A DNA stretch of 64,000 bases, taken from positions 1 through 64,000 of the forward strand of contig LGRX02025917.1 of assembly GCA_001247695.2 (NCBI GenBank). Reading direction: 5' to 3'. This stretch comes from Cymbomonas tetramitiformis (Eukaryota > Chlorophyta > Pyramimonadophyceae > Pyramimonadales > Pyramimonadaceae). The translations under genes were made by a program, and so were the position numbers. Positions within the stretch are counted from its first letter, which is position 1; the number at the start of each line of letters is the position of its first letter. The notes under the pieces are model-generated. The model did not search any database, was not told where the DNA came from, and worked only from the letters and a program-made list of their open reading frames with translations. Of the stretch, positions 20,034 to 30,407 are shown in pieces.

Positions 20034-23000
20034 TTACGCGTCCACTTCAGGTGCTACCGCTACCGCTACGCAATTATCAAAAGCTTCGTCTTCATCGGAA
20101 TCATCCGATTCATTCAAGTCACCTAGGTCCTTGCGCGTGCGTTTGGATTGTTGTGCAAGCAAAGCGACGACTATCTGCGCGTATTGCTCGTTCGGTATAC
20201 TCCGTTCGGGGTCATTCGCATCCACATTCCATGCCAGCACTATTTCATTCTTATCGAAAGTCTCGGTAGACGGTCGGTGCCCCGGTGGCGCTGCGAAAGC
20301 TCCTGGGTGACTCGCAAGCTGCTTGCCGAGGTGCTTCTTCTTGGTGTCGGTGTGCTTTTTGGGTTGGAAATAGCGATATAGCAGCTGTTGAGTTGACGGA
20401 TAGCGCGCCTCCACCTTCACCAAGTACAACGGATCCGACCATTCGCTTCGCCTCAGTTGTACGCGGAAAGCGAACTTGTCGTTTTCAGATTCCACCGCGA
20501 GAGCCACTGCAAAGCTGCCGACTGTCATCTGGCCGTAGGTGACCTCCCACTGGGCGTTGTCCACGTACTGCTCTGCTCGCTTTTGGGCTCGACCTTGGTG
20601 TTTCCGTTTACCGTTGTACACTTCTATCGGCGCTCGATCAATTCGGCGTTGGATGCGCACCGGTATAGCGGGGACGGCGGCAGCCCCGGCAGCTTCTATC
20701 GCCAACGCGGGCGCCTCTATCAGTCGAACCAAGGTGGCATTGCGCTCGATGGCGATTTTCTCGGGATGCTGGAAGGGTATCGCGGGCGCTTGACATTCTC
20801 CACCAGCAGTTAGGTGGCGCTGTTTCTCGATGACATCCTCGCGCCAAAACTTTTCGTGCACCTCCGTGAGCTTTGTGCCCAAAATGTCCTTCAACGCCTG
20901 TAAGGTATGCTCAAGCTTTTCGATGCCTTCTTCGGTAAAAGGAATCGGCTTGATGTATCCAGGCCCCGCGACAGGGGGTGTAGAAACAAGCTTTGGCAAT
21001 GGAGTCTCGGGTAACCATTTGGGTGAAATGGAATACTGTTTGTACTGCATGCCCACTTCGCCGTGCTCGTTCTTCTTGAACTTGAAAGCCTGCTGTGCCA
21101 AAATATTGTGGCAATCGAAGACGTGACCATCAAACCAAGAGCTGAAGTCGAAGATCTTCTCGGTGTGCTCGCACGTTACACCATCCGTAAAGCATTCTTG
21201 TGCGACCTCTATCATCTCGTCGAGCGTCCAAGCTTGCTTGCGTCGTAGACGCACGGAGAAGCGTGAAAACATCTGGTCAATGTTCTCGTGCGTATGTCCC
21301 ACCAACAGAAAGTTTAGTTTCACCTTGCGAAAGACGTCCGTGTGAACCAGCCAAGCTGCGTATGCCAACATCAACTTGCTCTTGTTGGTGCTCACATTGT
21401 CAAGCTGTACATACAATACTTCCGGCATCGGGTATGAATTTTCCCCGTCCCCGTTGCGTCGATGCTCTTGAATGCGGAGGATATCCCGGTGCAAAACGTT
21501 GACAAGGAAGTTCGCATCGTCCTTGAAGTTGGCGTAGTTGAAATCCATGAAGCGGCCCACGTTCTCGATCATGCTCCCCATGTTGTGCACGTCAAGGAAG
21601 TCCTTAGAGTCCAGATGTTTAGGGATACGTCGAAAGTGTGGCAGTCGGGTGGTCCACTGCGTCATGCCATCGATGATCACCGAGGCATACTTATGCCAAG
21701 TTGTGTTCATGGCAATGCTCTTGGTCATATTCGCTTTACGACCATGTTTGTAGAACTTCTGGCGCTCCGCTCGTGCGATTGCATGATGTTTGTTGAGAGG
21801 CCCGTTGTATTGCTGCGCTGTGCAAGATACACAAATTCGGGTCAGTGAACAAATTACACAAGCATATAAACACATCACAAAGCTATTCAAGAATTTTCAC
21901 CTTTTTGAGATTTGGTTAAGCCTTCCTTCAATAACTTGAAGGACGCGCAAACATCGCAGTGAGAAAATCGGTTCACCGATGGAATCTTGAGCCAAGAGCT
22001 GCAATCTTCGTCAAATACTTTGTAGAAGTAACTGAGAGAGATCTTTTTGCTCTCCTCATTCTCACGCAAGCCCTCGATGTACTCGTCCCACAGCTCTTCG
22101 ATGGTCAAACCATCCGAAAGGTGAATCTCGGCTTTGTCAGGTTGGGGTTGTCCGTATTCGTCGGCGTATTTCTTGATCCATGCGACGACCGACTCGCGTT
22201 TCAGGGAAATCTTGTGGTTGTCCTCCTCGTACGTCAATCCATGAACAAACGTGTGTCGGCCCTCGAGCACGCGTGTCCGACAGTCGTGAAGATACCCGTA
22301 GCTGATGCCGTAAGCCATATAGTAGAACTCAAAGCACACCTGTTACAAAACAAAAGACACCGTCACTCAAAAATTATTAACAAATTATCCAAGGAAACTC
22401 ATAAGGGTTTTTATAGGTTGGCTGGATCTAAGACGCTTGGGAGACACCCCCAACACTGCACGTCTGCAGGCGGGACGGCCGTCGCGTGCTCGTCAGCACT
22501 CTCCGTCACGCCTTAAATCTGCGCAACCTACACCCTTAGTGGGAATCGAACCCACGAGTGCGAGGTTCATAGCCTAGCGCCGTACCAACTCGACCAATGT
22601 CGCGAATGTGTAGACATCGTAATAAATTTAGAAATTTATGATACAATATTCCACATTCCTGTGATGAACAATATTACACAATCTATCACAAGGTCCAAGA
22701 AAATTTCGCTCTGGCCAGAGGCCGTTCATTAGCTAATGAACGGTTCCCGCAGCCAAAGTGTCTATGTGTGAGTCGCGCTTTGGCCAGCGGCCGTTCATTA
22801 GCTAATGAACGGTTCCCGCAGCCAAAGTGTCTATGTGTGAGTCAAGCTTTGGCCAGAGGCCGTTCATTAGCTAATGAACGGTTCCCGCAGCCAAAGTGTC
22901 TATGTGTGAGTCAAGCTTTGGCCAGAGGCCGTTCATTAGCTAATGAACGGTTCCCGCAGCCAAAGTGTCTATGTGTGAGTCGCGCTTTGGCCAGAGGCCG

Positions 23001-23837
23001 TTCATTAGCTAATGAACGGTTCCCGCAGCCAAAGTGTCTATGTGTGAGTCGCGCCTTGGCCAGAGGCCGTTCATTAGCTAATGAACGGTTCCCGCAGCCA
23101 AAGTGTCTATGTGTGAGTCGCGCTTTGCCAGAGGCCGTTCATTAGCTAATGAACGAGTTCAAAAATAAACATACCTGCTTCTTGGCCAAAAAGTATTTGA
23201 AGTCGAATTTGTCTTCAGATCGAAAGCTGTTTTTTAGCAAGTCCTTCACGAAGTATTCCTTCCTATCTTTTTGCGACATGCCGAAAATGTTTTCGCGAAA
23301 AGACTTAATATCTGCCGATGAGAAAGATAGACAGCAGTGCGACTTGCAATTGCACTTAATGGTTTCTGCCATTGATATACTGTCAGCCTGCAAACGTCGC
23401 TGCTTGATACTAATTACGCCTTCATATTTCTTCTTGCGTATGTCGGATTCGTACGGTTTGCGCACAACAATCTGCTTGTTTACTTCACCGTTCAAACACC
23501 GAAGAGTGTCTTCATTAAGCAAGTCTAAAGTTGTCTCTGAAAATTCTGTATCAAGTCTGCTTTTTATCTCATTTAAGTCAATTTCGCGCAAAGCGCGTGT
23601 CCCGGAAACGCGTGAAGAATTAGAGCTAACTTCCGATCTAGACGTCAAAGGCGCGTTCCAAAGGACCATTTGCGTATTTGCGCTCGGGGCTATGCTTGGA
23701 ATTGGCTCCTGATCAAAGAAGTCAGCCCCTATTTCCATAGAATTTTCAATAATTATTTCCGGGCACGGTTTGCAGATAATCTCGCAACCCTCATCAAAAG
23801 GAATAGAAAACATTTTTTCGTCAAAATTAGCCGGCAT
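20034..23837 (-). CDS. transposase-like protein, three exons (DUF7869-like core)
   Basis: Exons are 23837-23175, 22339-21901 and 21817-20034, joined by GT-AG introns (AAGCAG|GTATGT to TAACAG; AAAAAG|GTGAAA to GCACAG) that keep phase; about 960 aa. Exon 1 has a Cys cluster CNCKSHCC. Exon 2 has an FSHCDVC motif. Exon 3 has VQLDNVSTNKSKLML followed by FLLVGHTHENIDQMFSRFS, with an earlier ASVIIDGMTQW. This is the pattern I know from large protist and algal proteins with a DUF7869-type, RNase H-like core. I infer a D-D-E/D catalytic set (IID, QLD, HEN or ID). The C-terminus is acidic. The upstream start is uncertain: the frame is open a little further without an ATG. Its place between TIRs supports a transposase role; the domain naming is from memory. 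Confidence 0.72.
22521..22605 (-). tRNA. tRNA-like sequence in transposase intron 1
   Basis: It has an A box TGGTCGAGTTGG and B box GGTTCGATTCC, a good T arm (GTGGG-TTCGATT-CCCAC) and an anticodon-like loop CTATGAA (nominal ATG). The acceptor stem is poor; only a displaced CGCGAC/GTTGCG pairing is seen. It is probably a tRNA-derived remnant (SINE or pseudogene) and not a working tRNA. Confidence 0.4.
22722..23155. repeat. tandem array of 69-bp units with a 20-bp palindrome (7 copies)
   Basis: Seven copies of CGTTCATTAGCTAATGAACG are spaced every 69 bp by a GGTTCCCGCAGCCAAAGTGT...TGGCCAGAGG spacer. The array starts about 20 bp inside the intron from the exon 1 donor of the transposase-like gene. 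Because 69 is a multiple of 3, a spurious 125-codon plus-strand ORF appears. The spacers are the same in every unit, so this is not a CRISPR array. Possible protein-binding array for the element's own factors. Confidence 0.9.
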
Positions 23838-24161
23838 TAGCTTATGAAGCCGTTTATTACGTTCTGAAAATGATATGGACTTGCGAGTCAACAGAGAATT
23901 TCTATCTTTTTGGATCGATCGATTCTCGATTTCAGCGCAAATGACACCAGGATATCTTCAAATCGTATCCTGGATCTGAACAGACCGAATCGGGAAGCGA
24001 CAGCAAATGTCATTTCTGACTAAAATTGTCATCGATATTTGACATGTCATTTTTAGCCGACAGAAATGACTTACAATATTTTGCTAAAGTTACATCACTT
24101 TTTGAAAGTTCCTTCACACACACCCCTTTCACAGTTGACAGTCAATTTCTCTCATTTCAGT
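23838..24161. promoter_or_regulatory. central intergenic region, probable bidirectional promoter
   Basis: The two genes of the 10.6-kb element diverge from here, about 320 bp between start codons. Just before the plus-strand ATG lies TTTCTCTCATTTCAG, which resembles a 3' splice site, so the plus gene may have a 5'-UTR intron. No TATA box stands out. The minus-strand reading frame is open for about 25 codons into this region, so its true start could lie here. Confidence 0.5.
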
Positions 24162-27100
24162 ATGGCGACAGCAGAAACATTTCAAGCACTGAGGGGAAAT
24201 TATGTTCTCCACCAATATCTCCGCAAGAGCTGGAGCATTGTAAGAACGCTTCAAACCGACAGTCCTGCAGACACCCTGCAGTTGATAATCCACTCAGATG
24301 ACCCGCAAGAGGAGGCTGAAGAAATGTTTTACAATTTTCCCCAAAACACCCCTACGACTGTAAATACAGACGGTACCCTTCAATCGGAAAAACGCGTAGC
24401 GTATAGTATAATTGAAGGCCAGACTCCAATTTTGTATTTCGTCATTCTTAGGAACAACAAGCTGACTATAATCGAACTGGACAGCGCAAACTTTGAGGAA
24501 GCCCTGAGCCTTCCGAAGCACACAAATCGGCTTGCGGCTTATCAAAGTTTCAAAAGGAGGGCAGAAGAAGAAGGAAAAAGCAAGGAATTCTTTCTAGCGA
24601 GCTATGTAAACGCGGCGTGGAAAGCGTCGATTACAGCTCCTTTCTGGCAAAACAAGAGGCCAGAGCCAGTGATTGATGACCTCGGCAGTAGTGGCGAAAT
24701 ACCTGTTTTACAGCCTTCGGTACGTCCCTTTCGCGCCTTGCGCCTGAACTGGGGGGGAAGGCGTTCATTAGCTAATGAACGCTTTCCGCCTCGAAACGCG
24801 CGCCTTGAGCCTGTCCGGGGCGGAAGGCGTTCATTAGCTAATGAACGCTTTCCGCCTCGAAACGCGCGCCTTGAGCCTGTACCGGGGCGGAAGGCGTTCA
24901 TTAGCTAATGAACGCTTTCCGCCTCGAAACGCGCGCCTTGAGCCTGTCCCTGGGCGGAAGGCGTTCATTAGCTAATGAACGCGTTTCGCCTCGAAACGCG
25001 CGCCTTGAGCCTGTACCGGGGCGGAAGGCGTTCATTAGCTAATGAACGCTTTCCGCCTCGAAACGCGCGCCTTGAGCCTGTACCGGGGCGGAAGGCGTTC
25101 ATTAGCTAATGAAAGCTTTCCGCCTCGAAACGCGCGCCTTGAGCCTGAACTGGGGCGGAAGGCGTTCATTAGCTAATGAACGCTTTCCGCCTCGAAACGC
25201 GCGCCTTGAGCCTGAACTGGGGGGGAAGGCGTTCATTAGCTAATGAACAGTTTCGTCTTGTCCCAGGCTGCCAGTGGCTACTACCCGATGGTCCTTACGG
25301 TAGGACCTAGAACGCTGTAGGTCCTACCATAAGGACCACTTTTTCAATAATTTTTTAAGGTATCCTATTGGTATCGTGAATGGCTACCCTCCGGTTTATG
25401 GCATATTTAGGACCTGAACTCAGTCCCCTCTGTCCCACTTGCCGAGTTTTAACCCGAGCGGGATGCTACACTACCCGTATTAGGCACGGGTAGCGTAAAA
25501 AATCGTCGAGAACTTTTCTAAAGCCAAAAATCTCTTAAAATAATAGCACATCTTTCATAATTTTTCGCCGACAGACTATGGAGGCTGAGCATGCGTCCAA
25601 TGATCCAGTAGCACCGTAGCATTATATACAATCATGTTTAGAATAGAGCACAAGTTGATAACCTCATAGCGGACATCTAGCTGCACCCCAATCAACCTGT
25701 CCCATCATTTTTAGCCAAATGTCATAAAATTTAAGAGTCAATTTTGGCTTGGGTCTGAAGTCGGGGATGCTATATTGAATGCGCACATGCCGCTTACACA
25801 CTATTACCTCGCTATTGTCGCCATATAGACACAATAATTGAATTTTCGAGCCATCTACATAGGCAGAATGTGCGATATTTTGGCGTGTATTCGTCGTTGA
25901 GCCGGACGAAGGGCATTATTATTTTGGGCGATTTAGTGCCTTTTCCAGCTTTGACAGCCAATGCTGATTCAACCACTATTTTGAGGGCCAAGATGAACTC
26001 GGATGGAATTTTTGACAAGACACTACGGAAAGAGCAGCTCGAGAACTTGACGACCCAGGTCTCGAAATTTTCGTAGGACCTATTGTGAAGCGGATAGCCG
26101 GGCTTAAATGTAGGTCCTTATGGTAGGACCTAGCTTTTTTTGCTGAAATTTGAAAAAAAACACCACCAAAGCGTGCGCAATTTAAGCACTCCAAAGGTCA
26201 CCCTATGCATACACCCACAACTTGAAATATTCATTTGACTCATAAATAGGATGGGTGATCGCACGTTGAACCAATTACGTGATGTTTATGCGAGGAAAAC
26301 ACATTTGCACGTAGGTCATTATGGTAGGACTTTGAAGTTGGGTAGTAGCCACCAGGAGAACGGCAGTGGGGCTTGCTGCCCAACGCGCCCTTCAAGGACC
26401 TGGTGGCTCCAGAGTGTATACTGGAGCGGGCGCTAATGTGGATATGTCTCAAGTGGCCACCCCCTCTGAGGCAAGGAAGGCAGCCGAGGAGGCTGCACAT
26501 GGGTGGCACGCTAAGCTGAAAGTGGAGCATGCAGCAAAGTTAGACTATGCGGAGAAAGCTGAGCTGTGCAAGAAAATCGAGATGGAGCACCGGTGGCCGA
26601 ATCCGATGTCGAAAGACGAGGCGGCGGAGCAAGGGAGTGTGTTTCGTCTCCCCATCGAATGCCTGTACCACGCGAAGGGGTACGAGGCCTGCCGGGATCA
26701 AGAGAGGGGCTGGGTGAACGAGATCAAGTCCGACAGGAAGGAGAACCCGTGGGCCCCTTTCAATGCGGGTCTCGTTGCGATCGACGATGTCAAAACCCGT
26801 GCCGAATTCTCCCTGAAAAAAGCTCCGAAGGGAGAATACAGAGGCAAGGTTTTTGGGCACCAGCACTGTTATCAAGCCACCGACGAGTGTCACGAGGAAA
26901 TCCCGTTGGAGGTAGCTTTCCAGTCCTTCGAGAGCAAGATCTACATCGGTCTCACGCCTGACATGATTCGGTTCTTAGGCGAGATGCAGAACCAGATCGA
27001 TCAGAAGCAGAAAGGCAAAGACAACACTCAGTTCATGCAAGGGCTCCGTTCGACCCTTTTCGAAAAACATGGGGTCGTGTACACCGTTTACCGAGAAGCG

Positions 27101-30100
27101 TTGATCTCCGAGTTCGTCGCCAGCGTCCCCGAGGACACCGAAGGGGGTATCCCTTATCAACCTGGGCGGTACCAGGCCGGAGGGCTGGTGGAAAAAAATG
27201 GCGAGATACGAATCAGAGCATGGATTTGCAATCCCGGATCCCGTGAAATATCCCAAGGGATTCCAGTACATCGAGAAGCGGGAGACGTTTGAGCACGAGG
27301 GAAACCCTGAGGCAGACCCTGAGGTAGAGCTGACGGTGACGGTGCTGGACGATGACATCAACGCTCACCTCGACCGGGTCACAGATTGGTACCCCGTAAT
27401 GTCTCACTTGAACCAGTCGATGGAGACGCATGTGAAGCAAGTAGCGATGTCCAAGCATTCTGTGTTCGGCAGCACGCTTATCAACGTCTACTTCATGCAC
27501 TGGACCGGTTGCCAATTTCCGGCCGCAGACGTGGGACCTCTGCGTTAGCATCATGGAGGCTTACAGAAGGTTTGACCTGAAGGGCATGAAAAACCCTTTG
27601 GCTTCGAAGACCAAAAAGCGCAAGGCCTCATCTTCGTCCGCTAGCGGACCCTCCAAGAAAGCTGGCAAAAAGGCCACCTCCAACCGACAGGTAAAATATT
27701 TTTTGCTTCTGCTTCAAACAGTGTTTTCCCTCCCACAGCATTCTTGTCCACTACCCGGTGGTACATGGGGATGTACCCAGGAGGGTCTGGGTACATAGCG
27801 ATGTACCCAAGCTGCGCGATGTGTTTCAATGACTAAATTCATTACTGTGGCATTGATACATGAAAATATATTATCTTAAGACTCTCCCCAGGGTGCCAAT
27901 ATATCGCAGGGCGAATTTTGACTCGATAGCATATCCACTCGTGACGTTCCGAACTCGGCAAACTCAACTTTTCATAGGGGCAATGTACGAGATACCGGCT
28001 GCTTTAACCGACATTTTGAGGATCAAGGCGACCTCGGGTGAAAATTTTGATAAGACACTGCGGAAAGAGCAGGTCGAGAACTTGACAACATGGGTCCTCA
28101 AATTTTCAAAGGGCCGTCGAGGAGGCAGGTAGTATAAGCAAAATTCCAGTCATTGCGGTATAATCGGCCCTTTTTCGGTAAATTCTAAGAACACATCGAA
28201 CGCCATGACGTTTGAAGCTGAAACTTTTGGATGAAACGCCCACCCAATGAATGACACTTGCTTTTTAGGGTACTACATGATGCACGAACGTTAGATTTGG
28301 CGATGCTATTGTTTAAGGAGCACATATGAGGCATCCCCATCGATGTACCCAAGGGATGTGCCCAAAAATATCGACTTTTCATTTTCTTTCCGGCGGCATA
28401 CGGCGGTAGCCGGCGTTTGAGTACACGTGATCAAATAGCCGGCATGCGCGCATCCGCTTATGAGGAATCGGTTTAGGGTATTGTCAAGACATTTGCCCAC
28501 GCGATCGGTGCACGAATGACACGGGAAAATCTGCATACGTTGGGTACATCGTGATGTACCCAAGGCCGGGTAGTGGACATTCTTTTCTATATTTTGAGAC
28601 ATGCTAAACATGTTTTTTTTTACTTACAGCTGGAAGACGAGGTGCAACTAGGAGGCGGGGACGGAGCGGGCTCGTCTAGAGGGGCAGGCATTTTGGTGGA
28701 AGAAGCTCAGTTTCTCCACAATGCCAAATCCATGGGTATGACGTTCTGGATTAACTTGAGCGGCTTGGCGGGGGTTGCGGAGTTCGACAAGGTGGACACG
28801 TATCTGCGCCTGATTATTGACAAGGAGATCTCAATAAAAGAGGGGGGCAATATGATAAGCCAGTTCAAGAAGGAACGCATGGTGCAGACGCACTTGGTGT
28901 CCGCGGCGGGATTGCAAACCTGGGACGAATTCAAGACGGAGTTCACCCCCTACTGGAGCTCCCAAGAGAAAATCGAGTCGTTGATCGGCTGCTTACAGTC
29001 CGCAAAGGGGGGAGCGCGCCGGGGGGGTCTGGGGAAGTTCCGCTAGCGATCTTCAATTACGTCGAGAACGCGCGGGCAAATCTCAAAGAAGCGCAGGCGC
29101 CAAGCGCGGCTCACATCCTAGGCTTGCAACAGATCGAGGTGAAAGTCGACATCAAACTCTATCGGGAGGCGCGGACCGACGGGCCGGAGCCTAAGGTTGC
29201 AGGAGAGGCGGGCCTGGAGGGCGACGAGCCCACACATCTTCAGGACGTGACGATGTTCCCTCGTTGGAAGATCGTCAAGGGCAGCATGGACGATTTGAAG
29301 GACATCCCGAGACTGCCCTTCACGGGGGCGGTCATCGACTGCAATTACGCCCTTGACAAGGAGAAGACTCCCGACGCGATGACCAAGGAGGAGGTGCAAC
29401 CGTTCCTGGAGTCTTTCAACGCCAAGACCACCGCCCCGGCATGGACAGTCGCTATCTTTTGCGGTTTCGTCCAACAAAACGATTTCCTGGAGGTGATTGA
29501 CAATTACTGCTCCGGCCGTGCGGAGCGATTCTTCTGGCACAAGCAGAACGTGCACATGAACCCCAACAAGTCCGTACGCTACAATGACGTTGAATGTGGC
29601 GTCCTGGGGTATTATGTAAAGAGCGATGCCGCGGGGGAGTCTTCTAAAAAGCCGGAGTGGATGTTCAACTTTGATTTTGGGGACGGTGAACGTCTGAGCC
29701 GCGCGTCACTTTTGCGCGGCTTCCCGGTTGTGCACCAGATGTACAAACGCGACGGCAAAGTCGTGAATAACCATCAGAAACCCCAAGCACTGTTGATGGA
29801 GCTGATCCAGTGCCACATGCTCGGTGACAATCCGGGCAAGGTGGATGAGAACGGCCATCCACTCAACTGGATTCTCGACGCTTGCTGCGGCGTCGGCTCG
29901 ACGTCCATGGCCGCCATGAGGTGTGGTATGAACGCGATCGGCTTCGACCACGACCAGTACATGGTCAGCTCTGCGCAGCAACGGCTGACCAATTTCAACG
30001 CCGAACCCGATCAGGATGCCGAGACGAAGCCAAAACAGAAGAGCGAACCGACGAGGAAGGGGAAGGAAGCAGCCACTGTTGAGTCGTCGGAGGACGAAGC

Positions 30101-30134
30101 AGAAGTAGAAGAGGCCGAAGAGAGTGATGAATAA
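24162..30134 (+). CDS. large element-encoded protein with C-terminal N4/N6-methyltransferase-like domain, three exons, damaged
   Basis: Exons: 24162-24719, 25267-27690 and 28630-30134, with donors TCG|GTACGT and CAG|GTAAAA and acceptors TTGTCCCAG and TTACAG. Exons 1 and 2 join in phase. About 1,130 aa if intact. The C-terminal 270 residues match the beta-type DNA methylase order: GAVIDCNYAL at the motif IV place (usually DPPY), then KPQALLMELI, then the SAM-binding ILDACCGVGSTSMAAMRCG and IGFDHDQYM. The tail is Lys/Glu-rich. The first ~850 residues I do not recognise. Damage: TE2 sits in exon 2 (25275-26351), and frames break at an A7 run (27188), near 27530, and at a G7 run (29013). TE3 lies harmlessly in intron 2. 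The altered DCNY casts doubt on catalysis. Confidence 0.65.
24761..25248. repeat. tandem array of ~67-bp units with the same 20-bp palindrome (8 copies)
   Basis: Eight copies of GTTCATTAGCTAATGAAC (one with a point change near 25109) are spaced 66-67 bp by a CCGCCTCGAAACGCGCGCCTT spacer unlike that of the left array. The array begins about 40 bp after the exon 1 donor (24720) of the plus gene, mirroring the left array in the other gene. Repeated RRSLANERF peptides read from here are artefacts of the array. Confidence 0.9.
25275..26351. mobile_element. non-autonomous TIR element TE2, 4-bp TSD CCAG
   Basis: The ends are TGGCTACTACCC and its inverse. The TSD CCAG is at 25271-25274 and 26352-26355. 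Palindromic GGTCCTTAC-GTAGGACC-like hairpins lie near both ends (25291, 25317, 26112, 26310). It is inserted 8 bp into exon 2 of the methyltransferase-like gene. It contains a ~97-bp segment (about 25978-26074) homologous to one in TE3, with a shared peptide FDKTLRKEQ(L/V)ENLTT. Confidence 0.85.
27745..28579. mobile_element. non-autonomous TIR element TE3, 4-bp TSD TTCT
   Basis: A perfect 14-bp TIR TGTCCACTACCCGG. The TSD TTCT is at 27741-27744 and 28580-28583. Subterminal hairpins are of the type GGGTACAT...ATGTACCC (27785, 28538). It lies inside intron 2 of the methyltransferase-like gene. The segment 28013-28110 matches TE2 and encodes the shared peptide FDKTLRKEQVENLTT in a 90-codon ORF (27860-28132). 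Confidence 0.85.
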
Positions 30135-30407
30135 ATTAGTAGGATTTGTCGACCGCCCTGACTGATAGTATCAGTCATGCCTCGACGGTATAGGGTGAAA
30201 AGTACTCTGCTCGTAAACATTTGAATAAAGAATGATACAGGTATGCATATTTCGGTGTTTTCATTGTACGCATACTGCACTTTTCTAGCTTGTTGCCTTT
30301 ATGTATCCCTATTTCGCGCATAAATATCACTAAACCCTGATTTTTATGAAATATATATAAATCCAAAAATGACATATGATAATGTCATTTTCATCGAATA
30401 GTGTGTT

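Larger units (their letters stand above)
19769..30407. mobile_element. 10.6-kb two-gene TIR DNA element with transposase-like and methyltransferase-like genes
   Basis: The inverted ends AACACACTATTCGATGAAAA are perfect for 23 bp and similar for about 34. The TSD ATTC is at 19765-19768 and 30408-30411. The intact satellite copy at 30734 shows the unoccupied site with a single ATTC. Two genes diverge from a central 0.3-kb promoter region and together fill the element: a minus-strand transposase-like gene (20034-23837) and a plus-strand gene ending in a methyltransferase-like domain (24162-30134). Each has an intron that starts with a tandem array of the palindrome CGTTCATTAGCTAATGAACG. Two smaller relatives (25275-26351, 27745-28579) are inserted in it. 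I do not recognise this combination as a named superfamily. Confidence 0.85.

Noticed and set aside
22722..23155. CRISPR-like array or a repetitive-protein gene
   Set aside because: The spacers are the same in every unit and the unit is 69 bp, a multiple of 3, which creates the open frame. The organism is eukaryotic and the array lies inside an intron.
24740..24908. C-terminal RRSLANERFPPRN repeats as real protein
   Set aside because: They come from reading past the donor at 24720 into the palindrome array; splicing to 25267 keeps phase and avoids them.
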